Assembly: GCA_003344405.1 (NCBI GenBank)
Contig: NOWV01000028.1
Span: 248,001-312,000, forward strand
Direction of reading: 5' to 3'
Origin: Trichoplax sp. H2
Taxonomy: Eukaryota > Placozoa > Uniplacotomia > Trichoplacea
DNA: 64,000 nucleotides
Of this stretch, positions 26,451-40,529 are shown in pieces. The notes under the pieces are model-generated. The model saw only the letters and a list, made by a program, of their open reading frames with translations, was not told the origin of the DNA and searched no databases. Made by a program: the position numbers and the translations under genes. Within the stretch, counting starts at the first letter, position 1. Each line of letters starts with the position of its first letter.

Positions 26451-29400
26451 ATGTCTAGGTTAAGCGTTTTTATATTAATTCAATTACTATTATGCAATTA
26501 TAGTAGCATAATTGAAGCTGCTGCTAAGAAAGCTGGTAAACGAAATGTACAACGAAATAGAACCGGTAATAAAGGTTAGGATACAATCATTGCCGATATT
26601 AAATATGGTAATATTTATAATTTTCATATTTTACTTGGAACATAGGTTTTGGATTTTGTCGTTTCGAATTTATGTGTAGCAACAGACGACAGTGTATTAA
26701 AATGAACTATATTTGTGATGGCGTTAAAGATTGCAGTGATTCTTCGGACGAAAGATTTTGTAGTAAGTACAGGTGTATGAATAGTAGAAGCTTCATTGAA
26801 ACAGGTATCGACTATCAATAAGATTGTCTCAAGTTACAGATCAAATAAGATAAAAAATAGAAATTTGAGGAAATTATTCATTTTATACTTTGATGAACCA
26901 TAAAATTCATCCTGCTTAATATTTAACACAAGTGGTTAATACTTATCGTTTAGAGTAGTAGACAGGTAAGTCAGATCTTGTTAACGAAACTCGATAGCTG
27001 TACTCTGTAGTCTGCAGAATATATCGGTCCTGCATCTATATCAACTGGACGACCTCTGGCGAATAACTATTGATTGTGATCCAACCCTTCATATAACCTT
27101 TTAACTAAATTTAAAATCATCTAGAGCTGCTTAATTAATAAGGCATGTATCACCTCTATTTATTGGTGCCAGTTCCATGAGTAGTATCGCTTCTGAAACA
27201 CTTTGACGACAGATCCCTCCTTGCAGAACCATTAGCATCGTATAGCAGGCCAGGTTCTACTTCTTAATTTTAGTTCGCTTTAATGCCCTTCTTAGTGTGC
27301 AGTTCATGTGTTCTACGATAAAAAGTAAGGAGGTTAAATACTCTAACATAATGCCGGTTTTGTTAAAAATATGGAGAAAAGTGCTAGGCAAGCTAGTCTT
27401 CTAACAACTGTTGTTTAGTGAAGCACTATGCTAGCAGATTACAAACTGCTATTGTATGATAAAATTAGATATAATAGGCTAGAATTCAGCACGCACATAC
27501 TCGTATATCCGTCAGCATCAATTACAGGTACTGTAATTATGGCATTGCTAAAGCAGTCTATAGTCTAGAATATACATATGCTGTATCTGTTCGTAGTACA
27601 GTGTAAAACTTTAATTATTGCCAATTATATCATCGATATTACTTCTGTTACTAGTATCACTTTTATGAGGCAATCTGATAGCCGATGTTAATAAAGCACG
27701 AGGTTTGTAGGCTATACCATATTTGTCAACGTGTTTTCTACCATTATCAATTCTAATTTTTATTACTGAGGGAAAATTGTTGTCAGCATTACCTAGGGCA
27801 AATTATAATTTCGTATATTACGCATCTCTACCATCAATGCAAATTTTATTGCAACTATGGTTCTCTCATATATCTCGGTAGGATGATAAATATGATAAAT
27901 ATGATAAATAGATACGAATACAGTATTGACCTAACAGGAAATATTCTAGCCTATATTATATCAGATATTCATATATTTTAAAATTACGAAAATACAATCA
28001 AATTTGGATATTTAGCAAAATATGTCGCAATATCATGATCGCTTTCTTCTTAAAGTACATTGCGTTAAGAAAGGATTTCGTAGAAATGATGTAACCGACA
28101 ATATATGAGAATATATAATTAGGCATTATATATTCTAGTCTATAACCCAAACTGAATTTATATACAGCATTGATTGAGCAAGGATTCTTATTTCGCGTTA
28201 ATTTTCTGGCTATTCGCCGCCTTATTAGAGTTCTATTGTAACACAGCAAGAGATAGATCACGCTCCGCCTTTAATGTAACATTTTATTTGTCCGGACTCT
28301 TAATAACATACTTTACGAAGACATTATCTAATCATAAATCGAGTCGATCCTGGTCGATTAGTAAATACAACGCAATGATGTCCTGATCAAATTCTGTAAC
28401 TAGCACTATAAAGTTGATTTCAGTGGATCTTTCTACCGAGCTAATGCTATCCATGAATTGGTCCATCACGCTAATTAATTTGCACTTATTTCAATTACAG
28501 AAATCATTGATATCAATGATATAATAGTGCAGTAATAGACTATACTTTATTGCACTCTAATTAATATCGGCTTTTAATGAATTATTTCTTACCGATAATG
28601 GGATTGGCCATGTTATGACGCATTCCTGTACTCTATAAGGCTTCTTGCTTATCCATAATTTGATTGTGAAGACACTGTGTCTACAAGAATGGCTAGACAA
28701 CTTGCAGACAGGGTTGGAACATACCGCCCTTGAGAAAAATTACACTTCATTCAAAAAAATAAACCATCTTGTTTATAATTTAAATGATCAAAACCAGAAT
28801 CATATAGAGTAAAATATTAAAATATTAAAGTAACATGTAATGCTGTTGTCAAAACTTGATATTAAAATAAAAATTAAACTAAGAGGAAACTGACAGCATT
28901 TGACATGTTCCTGCATGCTAACGTTATGGTTCTGATAAGCAAGGTGAAATTTTTCTTAATTTTAAGATTGTGTTAAATTAGTTCTAAACTATACTTAACT
29001 ATAGAAAGCTTTAACAGAGTACAACAATGCTCTGATCGTGAATATCAATGCGAAGATAACAGCGGTTGCTTTAGGTTAAATCGGGTTTGTGATAGTAATA
29101 TTGACTGCCGAGATGGCTCTGATGAAAAGGATTGTGGTAAGTACAGTATATATGCTTATGACAGCTTCATTTCCTGCAGTGATTATCAATTAGAGTAAAT
29201 TACGTAATATCAACTTCTGTACAAAAATATTAGCTCTGACATAGCTGATTAATTACTGTCGATTGCAACAAATGAAAATTATCTCTATCTCTTACCAGCC
29301 TCATTTTAAAGATTTAAATACGTTTTATATCTCAAGGAACACGCAGATCTTGTCCTTCTACTCAGTTTAGTTGTTCTGATGGGAAAACGTGTATTGCTCG

Positions 29401-31005
29401 ATCCTTAGTATGTAATCGGCAACGTAATTGTCCCGATGGATCAGATGAAAGAGACTGCTGTAAGATACTATATACATTCAATTATTAAAATGATATAGGA
29501 AGTCTATTCGTAGTAATTAATTATAGCAGAAACGAATATCTATACATCCAGAGCTTAATTTCTCTATCATCATGCTAAACGAAATGACACTTTACATAAA
29601 TTAGCGCGAAATAAATAAATACTTTTAATAATAACAAATCGTGACAATTAATATTTTTCTCCTTCTAGCTAAACGAATAATATGTTAGTACTTTTTGCCT
29701 TGATATACCAATATCTAACGGAGTGGATAATAGCGTACAAAAATGTCATGATATGCTATAAGTAAACTTTAAAATAATGAACCATAATAATGAGCTTGGT
29801 ACCATTTTGTAACCTATTTCATTTGTTTACTTACTGATTAACTATGGATTGTAGCAATTAGTCAGCGACGATGTGGTAGCAAAGAATTTGCTTGTCTAGA
29901 TGGCAGCGGCTGCATTGCAAAATGGCGTATCTGCAACGGGGAACAGGATTGCAATGATGGATCAGATGAATATAGCTGCTCAAGTACGAAAATTATGACT
30001 CAATAGGATAACTGCTCATAGAAGAATACTCCTAGCTTGCTTAGTGTAAAATTGACTTGAAACGCATATTGATGAACGAATTATGATTATAAAAAAGATC
30101 AATAGTATCTCTTTTGGTATTGGTCTAGGAAATCGTTGTGGTATTAGCCGCTTTAAGTGCAAGGGTAACGATCAATGTGTGTCTTCCTTTCAAGTTTGTG
30201 ATAAAATCCGTGACTGTGTTGATGGGTCCGACGAATCTCAATGTGGTATGCAAGCAGTAATAACGATATCATGATTCGGTGCTTGTAGATTTATCAGCTA
30301 TGGTCATGGTCATACAGGAGCTAAAGTTTTTTTCAGTAGTATGGCTATCGCTAGGGCTATCAGTCTAGACCTGAGGCTATACATAGAAATACTGCAGTTT
30401 TAAATATCAATAGTAGAAATGAAGGCATACGAAGTCATTTTTGTTCTCTACATTGTCCGTGCATAACGTAACAGAACAAATCCTTTTTACCCAATCATGT
30501 CACTTGCTTAAATATTTATCGTTAGAAATGGTCATTATTGTATTTAATAAGTAGTTATTTTATTCGTCCTTAATAAGCTGATCGAAAAGAATGTGGGGAT
30601 CGATTTTCGTGCTTTAATGGCAGAGAATGTATTGTTAATGAAAAGAAATGTGATGGTTATCCTGATTGTTCTGATTCATCCGACGAGCTCAACTGTGGTG
30701 AGTATAAGCTATCCAATGCTACTTTACCGAGTTTAAATTTCTATCATACGTGTCATATATAGAAAAAACTGTATTTCTAAAGCAATAAGATCTGAGTTAA
30801 ATCCTTTTAAATAACCAATATGAAATTTTAATAACAATGATTTGGATAAGGTCGACAACAATGTAGCGCAAGACAGTTTGAATGTCTAATCACCGTACAA
30901 TGCATCGATAAAGATAAAGTTTGCGATAATAATGATGACTGTGCCGATGGCAGCGACGAATTTGGATGTTCTAGTAACGCTATTAAATCAATTTCTCGCG
31001 TGTAG
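26451..31005 (+). CDS. Secreted protein with seven LDLa repeats
   Basis: Extracellular calcium-binding ligand-recognition modules of LDL-receptor class A type. Exons: 26451-26574, 26646-26762, 29020-29136, 29337-29459, 29855-29983, 30129-30245, 30578-30697, 30851-31005; 333 aa in all. Exon 1 encodes a signal peptide ([15 protein letters not shown]) and a short basic stretch. Each later exon encodes exactly one LDLa module with six cysteines and the calcium motif ([56 protein letters not shown]). All introns are phase 1. No membrane segment is seen. However, a possible phase-1 donor (GTAACG) sits just before the stop, so further exons (more repeats or a membrane anchor) could exist. AATAAA occurs at 31168-31173. 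The 2.3-kb intron after the first module leaves room for two separate genes, although the phase fits one. No ortholog is assigned. Confidence 0.82.
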
Positions 31006-31856
31006 TGGATTACCTAGTTCAAGCAAAGTAATTTAAAGTATAACACTGGTCATGTATTGGTTCATATTATGTTAAAATGTTATATTGTAATTAAAGATAC
31101 TCATGCACGTTTGCATCATAAACTGTTCAATTATACCAATATCATCCAAACAAAATTTGGCTGCAGAAATAAATTTACATCTTTACTTTTACGAAGTGTT
31201 TATCTCTTGTTTTGATTTATCATCACAAAAGCAACTATTCCATTATAACGTAAATGATTAGGCAAGAGTAGGATTATGCATAACGCAGTTGAAAAGTAAC
31301 ATTATTTTTTTACTTGCAATTAGTATTTCCAATACAACATCTTTATATATAATGCCAGTGGATCAGATTATTGCATGATAAATATGGTATAAATGGCAGG
31401 ACTCAATTTTACGAATACAATGTATTTCAATGCTGTGAAAACAAATAACAAATTGTGTAATGCTATCGACAACGATTTTATGATAGTTGTACGCATCAAA
31501 AACTTACGTATTTGAAATATTGTATAAAAATTCAATTAATAATATAGCTATACAGAATCCAATCCAGATATATAAATTTTTAATAAGCATATTAAGACAG
31601 TAGTTGTACATGTATTAGGCATCATAATTCTATGCAATTACACAATAAGTAACAAATACTGTGATAAAATTTATAAAATTTATAATAAGTGAAAAGATAT
31701 TTGTGTTTATATTCATTATCAATTTATACTTGTACTGTTTGTTGTAGATTGGCTCGGCAGAAAATATTTTGATTTTCCACTTACAGCCCATAAAAAATTC
31801 GCTCACACAGCTTACTCGACAGCTAGTTCATAATCATGCACTAAAATGATTACGTA
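31006..31856. other. Intergenic region between convergent genes
   Basis: AT-rich stretch between the 3' ends of the LDLa gene (plus) and the NAD kinase gene (minus). I searched for an eighth LDLa module or a membrane-anchor exon and saw none. Confidence 0.45.
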
Positions 31857-34800
31857 TTATCGTTGTCGATGGCGCATATTCCAATGTAAACAATCGCTAA
31901 TACTTATAAACCAGTCCTCAACTGGATCGTTGGCACAAATACATGCTAGAGGATGAATGGAAGTAGTGATGCAAATACTAGAATGAAGAAAATGATAAAT
32001 TTTGATAATTGGTTACGACCTCATGTTAAACGTAACACGAGTATATTCGGCTAACACTGGTAATGCTAGAAATCACTTACTAATCATCAGGAGATAATTG
32101 TTGACGTGATCGACCATCTACTGAGATCCACATTGGTCCTCGAGCATTCTCGGAAGTTTGAATTTTTAATTGCACTCCGGCGGGTAAAATAACTGGTCTC
32201 GATGACAACGCATGAGGGCAAATTGGAGTAAATAATATTGATGGGACACACGGATGGACCATGCAACCTCCGGATGCAAGAGAATAGGCGGTGCTGCCAG
32301 TTGGAGTAGCAATAATCAGCCCTGTTAAATAGTAAAAGTGAGAGCGTTTAAATTATTAAGCAGGATGTTAGCTGAAAATTGGACCACAGTTTGACGAAAT
32401 CGGTCAAATTCAACTTTGTATAATTTCACACACTGCTATACTGTGGGCATGATCGTACCGTCGCCTTCAATGTTCGTTATATGTCGCTCGTTACAGATGA
32501 TATTAAGATTAGTTAAAAAAGCTGATGGTCCACGATCGACAACAATCTCATTTAGAACCTAAGAAAATGTCGTTTATTTCGGATATATTTGCAAGTTTAT
32601 GGGTCTTTAAAGATCTTATAAAAATTAGGTTAATAAATGGTAACTTGACTTACAGCATGTTTCTCTACTGTTTTATTCTTACTAAAATGAATTTCGCACG
32701 TGAGGCGATTACGTAATGCTACTCGAGGATTGTCTAGAGTAAAAAAAGAGATTCTCTATCAGTAAAAGTTAATTTCATTGAGCTTCACCTTTATAACAGT
32801 ATCCATAGACTACTAAAGGTTTTCTTCTGGTAGTATATGCAGTGACTAACCATCCAATACTTTATCAATAACCGATTTGAAATCGCTTATTTTAAATTTA
32901 GTTAAAAAGCCAAGGGTCCCAAGACTAAAAGCAATTACAGGAGGCGCATTTTGCTAGTAAAAGGGAGATGAAAAAGTTATTAACTCATGTTATTGCAATC
33001 AATGCGATCCTAAGCTGGTTACTTAGAAACCTACAACGATGTCATAGCGGGCACGAATAGTGGAAGACTAAGCAGTGATAAATCTGCTAAATGATATAGT
33101 ATTTTAATATCATTTAAAAAGGGTACTTATTTAAGATAATTATACTTGAAAAAGAGATGATGCGTGTAGAAAAGTGCCATCGCCACCAAGGCAAACCACT
33201 AGGTCAACCAGTTCCAATTTATAGTCATCTATTTCTGAAAAAAACAATGTTAAGACACTTCTGATGAGTATATAGTATGCGCTTTATTATAACAACACTG
33301 CTACAAGTCTATAGCTTGCCCATTAATAAAAGATAAATTAAACCAGCTAAATTCAACATTGGGACTATTTATATTTCGATGTATGCAATTATTTTGTAAA
33401 TTACCAATATTAATTGTTAGTAAATTTTGCAATGTGCTGCGGAAATGATGATCATCAACGATGCCAGGTTGATGTTTAACAGATTCCTCTATATATACTT
33501 TCAGCTTCCTTTCCTGAAATAATAGATTATGAAATTATTGGTAGTTATAGGGCTGTTTTTCAGATCAGGGTATGAAAATAGTCACTAAGATAGATTACAT
33601 ACTATTTGAAAATGTGATGATTATGAAAACTATAAAAATACTACCTCTAGAAGCCATCGGACAATTGCCTTAAATTCTTCAGTAACTGTATCATCCATAT
33701 CCTTTTTAACTACTAATATAGATGTAGCAGGAGTATGCCAACCCAGCTGCTGATCGGCAGGATCTTGAAGCACCCTGAGTAATATACCCCGATAACAATA
33801 ATTCAATGTAGCTCAGACTAGCATTTAAAATAGCATTGATAAGACTTGACATAGGGATATAGAATAACCTAATAGATTAATATAATCAAGCGACAAAACC
33901 ACAATCACAATGCTAAGTGATACAATTCAAGAATAAAATGACATTTATTTTCTTTTCATGTCAACATGGAACAAAGTCAATGTCTTACATTCCATTCTTA
34001 ATTCCCAGCATATAGGCTTTCGGTCCAAATGTCATTTCAGGTGGACGAGCATTTAAAGAATAACTCCTGCAATAATAGATGGATGAAAGAACTGAATAAA
34101 GTAATTATAATATTGTAATCTATTGGCAATAAGGTATACTAAAAATAATAGTCCATTATAACCATAAGAGTCGGGTAGCTATTAATGGTATAAAAATGAA
34201 TTCAAAAATAAAAGTGATAGCGATGCTGTGGCGAAAATATACCGTGCTGCAATGGGTAGGAAGCAATTCTTTGCTCCTCTCCCATCTTGACCCTATACAA
34301 GAAATGTATCTATGTATATATTCAACTGCTGTTTAAAATACTATTTTAAGAATGTATCATTCTCTGAACTTATTTGTTGTACTTATTAGTGATGACAAAA
34401 GCTGCTACAAGATTGATTGATTCTTGTGCATGTCTACTATCCAAAATAAAATTAGCAACCATAAAGAAACATGTTGGTGGAAATTGATAACAATTTTCAG
34501 TATGCTAAAGTAAAAAAGAAAGCCAAAAACAATATACACCATAGTTGTGATGGTATAGATATACTGCATGTTTCTCATTGTAATTGTTGCAAATGGAATT
34601 GGATAAGCCTTCGGAATGTTTATAAAGGTTTAATTAAACTAACAATTTAAGAATGTGAAAGGAATCCAATGAGAAGTTGGCTCTTTCTCATGTGCTTCAT
34701 GGATCGTACCCTGATGGGATCATCATTTGATGTTGAAGGTTGACAATCGCTTTTTGAATCTTACAATCTACTACTGTCGCCATTTTTTTTCTCATTTTCC

Positions 34801-35260
34801 ACCTCCCACTATGGATGTATCATATCATATGGGTAGAATGGATTGACTATATCGGTCATGACTGGAAGCATTTAACAGTACCTTGTAGAAGATGTAGAGT
34901 ATGCCTACAGTATAGAGGTACTGTTATTGTAAGCGTGTTTATACCGATGAAGAAAGTGATGTTGGGTAGATGAAGGGGAATAAACTGCTATGTCAAGCTG
35001 TAATAAAGAGAGAACTTGTCTTACAACTTATTCATCAATCTTCACCTGAAGCTATAAACACTCGTATCTTGGAATATAGGACTAGCCAATGCATTGATAC
35101 TTCCCTGATGATCATTGGATTGATTATGATCATGATCTTGGAGATAGAGCTTTTCCCCTTTCTCCATCATGTTGCTATCATGATTTAAGGGAGATCTCGA
35201 TGACGTCGTGGTTGTCTTTCTCCCTGAAACGATCGCATCGTCAGCTCCTAATGTAGCCAT
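31857..35260 (-). CDS. NADK: NAD kinase
   Basis: Cytosolic enzyme phosphorylating NAD to NADP with ATP. Ten exons, minus strand: 35260-35046, 34066-33989, 33774-33645, 33513-33405, 33234-33146, 32953-32851, 32733-32654, 32558-32459, 32321-32081, 31977-31857. All phases agree; 421 aa (human NADK 446). The signature GGDGT is at about 194-198, followed by [15 protein letters not shown]. The second NAD-binding signature TPTGSTAYS is at about 307-315, then [19 protein letters not shown] and VSVDGRSRQ-type strands. The last exon encodes [17 protein letters not shown], as in animal enzymes. The N-terminal exon is low-complexity and poorly conserved, as in vertebrates, but it joins in phase directly before the conserved TFGPKA segment, which supports the ATG at 35260. 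The downstream flank holds no other gene; upstream lies a tandem array. Confidence 0.95.
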
Positions 35261-35314
35261 GACTATAAGAACATAGCGTTATTAGCCAGGAATACAACGG
35301 AGACTAATGGAAAC

Positions 35315-35731
35315 GATGTTGTTGTTGTTAACAGAAAAGGAAGATTAAGGATCGATCCAACGCGATGTTCGATGCTGTTATGGCACTTTTTGCACTAACA
35401 TCGATCGTTGTAAGCAGACATGGACAGTTTTGATCAAGTAATGAATTCTTGGAGACAATGTTGTTGTTATTGACAGAAAAGGAAGATGAAAGATCGATCC
35501 AAAGCGATGTTCGATGATGTTATGGCACTTTTTGCACTAACATCGATCGTTGTAAGCTGACATGGACAGTTTGATCAAGTAATGAATTCTTGGAGACACT
35601 GTTGTTGTTATTGACAGAAAAGGAAGATGAAGGATCGATCAAGCGCGATCTTGGATGATGTTCTTGCGCTTTTTGCACTAACATCAATGGTTGGAAGCCG
35701 TCATGGACAGTTAAATCAAGTAATTCTTTAG
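35315..35731. repeat. 141-142 bp tandem repeat, about three copies
   Basis: Units begin near 35315, 35457 and 35598, each with a TTGTTGTT tract, ACAGAAAAGGAAGAT, GATCGATC and CTTTTTGCACTAACATC. Spacing between equivalent positions is 142 and 141 bases. The array begins about 55 bases upstream of the NAD kinase start codon, so it may lie in the promoter or the 5' untranslated region of that gene. Confidence 0.88.
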
Positions 35732-36390
35732 GCTAAACCACAGTATCCACTGCTTGCAATGGCCACTCTCTTCTTCTCCAAATAGGTTGGACTTGGATGA
35801 TGATTTTTTTGCTGCGTGATGATGACCCTGGTCGACCTCGTCCCCTCCTTCTCTTAGTAGTGTTGCTCAAACAGTCGTATCAGCCTACGCTTTCTACCAG
35901 TCCAATACTAGTGGCGCTGTACTAGACTGAACAGTCGATGACAAGTCCCACCCTGACAGTTCATTGGAGTGTTACCCAGTACCAGGGTAAAATGCCCCTG
36001 GTCGTTGCATTTTTACACTGTTTACTATAGCCGTAGTTGTGGCCGCAAGGATTGACGGTAGGTTGGGGGTTATTTTGCGTATACAGTGAACAGTATGACA
36101 GGAGTGTCGGGTCACTTGGTATGTTGTGAATGGAATGGGACGCCCATCCGGAACGACGATGCCACTCAAGTATTGAATAGAGTCCATCAAATGGGGCGAA
36201 TTTACGTTAGCACGTTTACAATTATTTTGCTTCAGAAGCAGAAGAAACAACGCTAAACAGTACAGTAGTATACAGTCCATTCAGTCAGTGGTTCAATGTT
36301 CTAAAAACGCCGAATCAAGTCTGTATCATGGAGGTCAAAGAAAAGCCTGTGTGGTCATTGATGCCAATAAGTCCGTTTCAAGACCGTGAG

Positions 36391-36640
36391 CAGTCAAAGT
36401 ACTGTACACTGTACATCCATGTACTGTAATACTGTACTGTCAATGTCGACGAGAAACTGCGCACTCTCTTTCCTTTCGGTTCAGTGATATGGCACAGTGT
36501 ACAGTACTGTACACTGTACAGTAGGTTTCATTTCGAACAGTAGTACTGTACAGTACAGTACAGTAAAAAGACAGCGTTGTTCACAATGAAATGTCTGTAC
36601 TGTACTGTACAGGTACAATATGTACTGTACTGTACTTGGA
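36391..36640. repeat. Inverted TACAG/CTGTA pentamer cluster
   Basis: Several blocks in which TACAG units and their reverse complement alternate, for example 36497-36522, 36541-36565 and 36597-36640. Same motif family as the 15-kb cluster; self-complementary. Confidence 0.8.
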
Positions 36641-39600
36641 CCACTAGAAATCCACCTAGACTAGACACTCTCTTCAGATGGACGGACTTTCTAAGCAAAT
36701 GCGACCCCAAAATGTCCCAAAATAGTTTACTCACTGTCAGTATGGATCTTCCGTGTCTGTTTTCCAAATCATTTGTATTCATTTCCATAACATGAATGAT
36801 CTAAAGCTACTCATTCCAAGCAGAACTTAGTAATAGACAATAGAATGCAATGGAATATTACTTCATTTAGCTAAAATCACTTCATTCAGAATCGACTGTC
36901 TGCATACTCAATTTTACTACAATACAGTACTGTAGTGTCATCCATCAAGTGTTGCGACACAATTTATTGACCAAAATTGGCGCAATGTCTGTCCGTCCAC
37001 AAAAGTGGACCGTATTCTATTGTCTGCATTCGATACATTATTCCCAGTCAATGCTCTCCAGTACTCTAGAGGACAATCTATTGTTAAAATGAAAGCGCAA
37101 CGGTCACGTGCAATCGTATCAATTCTCTTCAAGCCTGGTAACTGTATGTAAGCGATCATAATACCCACAGTACTCATAGAATAGCGTAGCATGACTGGTG
37201 ACTACAATTGAAAAGGATTGCAATGAAAGCGAAAGTTTTCATAGGCTATGGCTTCGCTAACCAAAAAAAGTTCCATCACCAGCGGGCAGACAAGCTTGTA
37301 AGGTTGCAACTCTTTTCCATCAGTAAAGAAACAACTTCCTAACGTTTAAAGTGAAGCCCATATTGTGGAAAATTTCAAACGCTTAAAATGAAGATCCAAT
37401 CAAAAGTGATCAATGTCACAGCAAAATCCTTCTCGTACTCTATGGAGTTTAGTCAAGAACAATATGAATGATGGAGAATATAGATATGCGAGAATGGATC
37501 AATTGGAATCAATCATGTACATTGCAATGCAAAGTACTTGCCATTTCATAGCTACCAATAAGATATTATAGTAGATTACGGATTGATGGTAAATAACGGA
37601 AGGGATATGATGGTTTAATCTGTAATCAATGATTAATTAATTATTCAAACACAATATGGATAAATCTCTTGACAGTGAATAAGCCAACTACGATAGACGT
37701 ACGGTTCATGCGGGTATACGAGTATATCGCTCAATCTTTTATAATTTGCACTTTTCTCTACTCGCATCATCGATAGACTGCAATACTAATAGCTGTATTA
37801 ATAGAGTAAGGGCTAAATGAAGAAGAATTCAATGTTATTTCGAAGGTATTCGCCTGACTTTCTACTGTAATGACAAGTGAATAAAATTCTTTTCGCTCAA
37901 GATAGCTACGTATGAAAGTAGAGTTCATAGATGGTCATCTACCAGTATCGCAAAATAATTCCTAATGAAGCGAGTCGAGAAAGAAATGGACGATATCCTT
38001 TATATGATACAACTGCTAAGTAAATCCGACATTGATTTAGTAGTCTATGCTTCCCATCACTACAGTAACTACTATCTCTACAATCACTAAATACAAAAGC
38101 ACGTATTTTACCGTGGGGAAAAAACAGCCAGGATACTTGAATGACGACTGTTATTGTTGCTAAGCTATACTGCACTGTAAGGATTTTTTGACGTAAAGTA
38201 TGGTATTGGTAAATAAATTTTGAAATCGAGGGAATTATTGAACTAGTGGATACGAATACCTAGCCCATCTTTTTGATATAGCAAGAAGTCTGTCTTCTTT
38301 ACCACAACATGATTGATATACGTGTACGTCATGTTTCTAACCTGACAGCTGATAGACCTTAGAACATACAGTATACGCGTACAGTAATTCGCGAACTAAT
38401 GTGAGTTATCGATGGCGACGCTGTGGATTGCTTACTTAGTCCAATGCAGCGAAAATACTTCAAGATCAATCAACCTTTTCAAACACCATTATCAATATCT
38501 TTTATAATTATATTCGCAGGTAGATTCTTGTTGCGTAGGTTTGACATTTAACCGAGTGGTCAATTGGAAGAAGGCATGCAAAAAAGCAACTATGTAGCGT
38601 TCTCGGCATGCCTATATTGTGTTGAAATTTTAAATTTGATCATGTTGTTTGCGCTAAGTCAATCAAAACAAATAGGGAAGTGCAACGTTTCATTCAAGTT
38701 TTAGTGCGATTACGCAAGTTTTCAAATCATCCTTTATCGCATGATTATGATGCTTTGTTTCCACCATATTCACACCAATCGATATCGATGCAAAAGAAAA
38801 TCAAATGATAGCTTACCAACAGTAAATAAATACTGCATTGGCGAAGCCATCTTACACCGTTATCCTATTACTAAATTGAAACATACAAAGAAACGGAAGA
38901 ACGCGACTTCAAATTATTGATCATCAAGTTACCGTTTGACAGATGAATGTTGATCTTTTACTGAGGCCACTTTTGATTGCTCTTTGGTTGATACTTGCTT
39001 ATCATTTTGATCCTGGCTAATAACACCATTTCGTACACTTTGTTTCATTTCTTGCCAATAAATTCTATTTTCTACCGTATTCCTGGAATTGTGAATAACC
39101 TAACTTAACTCAACAAACATTCAAAACTATGAATTGCAGATATGCTTCGTTGTCGTTAGATAGTAATCCAGTCACATGAATAAAGGCTAATTGGTAACTT
39201 ATTTATGGCCACATTGTACGTGCGCAATTGAGGCAAGAAAGAAAGTAAGGACCGTTTGAATCGTTTTTTTTCTTTTAAATAATATGAAAAAACAACTTAC
39301 AACAATGAAGTAGTTGTCTGGTTGTGGATATGTAAATACAACAAAATAATACTACTGGAAATAATATAGAATAAAACGATACTGACAGGTGTAAGGCCTT
39401 GATTTCTGACCTGATTGCAATTTGTATTGTGTACACGGCGTTAAATCAAGCAACGTTCTAGTGCTAGCGTTGGCCCTATTCAAAGAGCCGATAAATAACC
39501 CATCATTCTTCAAGGGGATTTGTTGAAGAATGTTTTTGTTTATTCTGTAGTATTATCATTGAGGCATAATCATTTTTCATTCCTCTTGCCTAATGGAACG

Positions 39601-40529
39601 GATCGAAGCCACAAGGCTTCTCGAAATTGAAATTATTCTTTCGATCTATCCGCCGTTATTTCATCATCGATTCAAAACCGTATGACAAACTATCACCCCA
39701 TTCGCTTTAAGCAAAATATTTTCTATACAGTATACTGTACGTTATAATCTTGAGACAATTAAGGTCAATTGCACGATACATTATTGTATTCGTATGTTTA
39801 TTTCTGTAATTGAATCATGTTCTATACATGAAATGACATGAAAAATAGAAGAGAGAGTTCATTTTCGAATCAATCAATTTTGATTATTTACATGAGATAA
39901 CTCTATTTTGGGCACGCTGTACGACGGACAAAGACACCCTTGAGTTTATGACTACCCGAAAGTAGACTTTCCGTGTCTAAATTGACAAACTATAATATTT
40001 GCGCATTTTCAGTCCAACAAACTTTATAGTATTTCATGAGTAACGGCTGGAGAAATTTTCAACCGTCGATCCATTTGTATGTACAGTAGGATTTGAACAG
40101 GCAGGCATTCATGCATTTATTCATTCCGCAAAGCTGAAAGCAGTATCGACTAGAGTTGTACTCGTGCGTATATTTGGAATCACTTTCGGTCGGCGATTGT
40201 ACATTAAATGTACAGACCGCAGACAATCTACTCTACACGTAGCAATCGAGTATTCAATTGATTTTCTCTCTCTCTCTACCAGTGCAGACATTAATCCTAT
40301 GGAGTGCGTCTAAACTAATACGGTTAGCACACAGGATCCCAGATGGTATGAAAGCCATGCTTTCAAGACGTCGGATTGTGAGCGATTTTTTGATCGAGTC
40401 TCCTGGCTAATCATGCGTTATCTACAGTATAACCTATCCAATACAGTCTTGGATTAGAAAGAGTTCCCTATTATTACGGAGTATCCAATGCCTATCCACT
40501 GCCTAGACCAGTAAGCCTGCATGAAATGC

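Noticed and set aside
28174-28386. 70-codon frame in the large LDLa intron
   Set aside because: No splice context in phase, no LDLa cysteines, and an overlapping antisense frame of similar length.
34229-34278. A 50-nt stretch with good acceptor and a GTATAT donor as a NAD kinase exon
   Set aside because: Including it breaks the reading frame between the first exon (phase 2) and the TFGPKA exon; direct joining of those two is in phase and matches the family.
35972-36280. 102-codon minus frame with a signal-peptide-like start
   Set aside because: Starts in a pentamer repeat, lies in a less AT-rich stretch where long frames are expected, and has no family feature or supporting exon.
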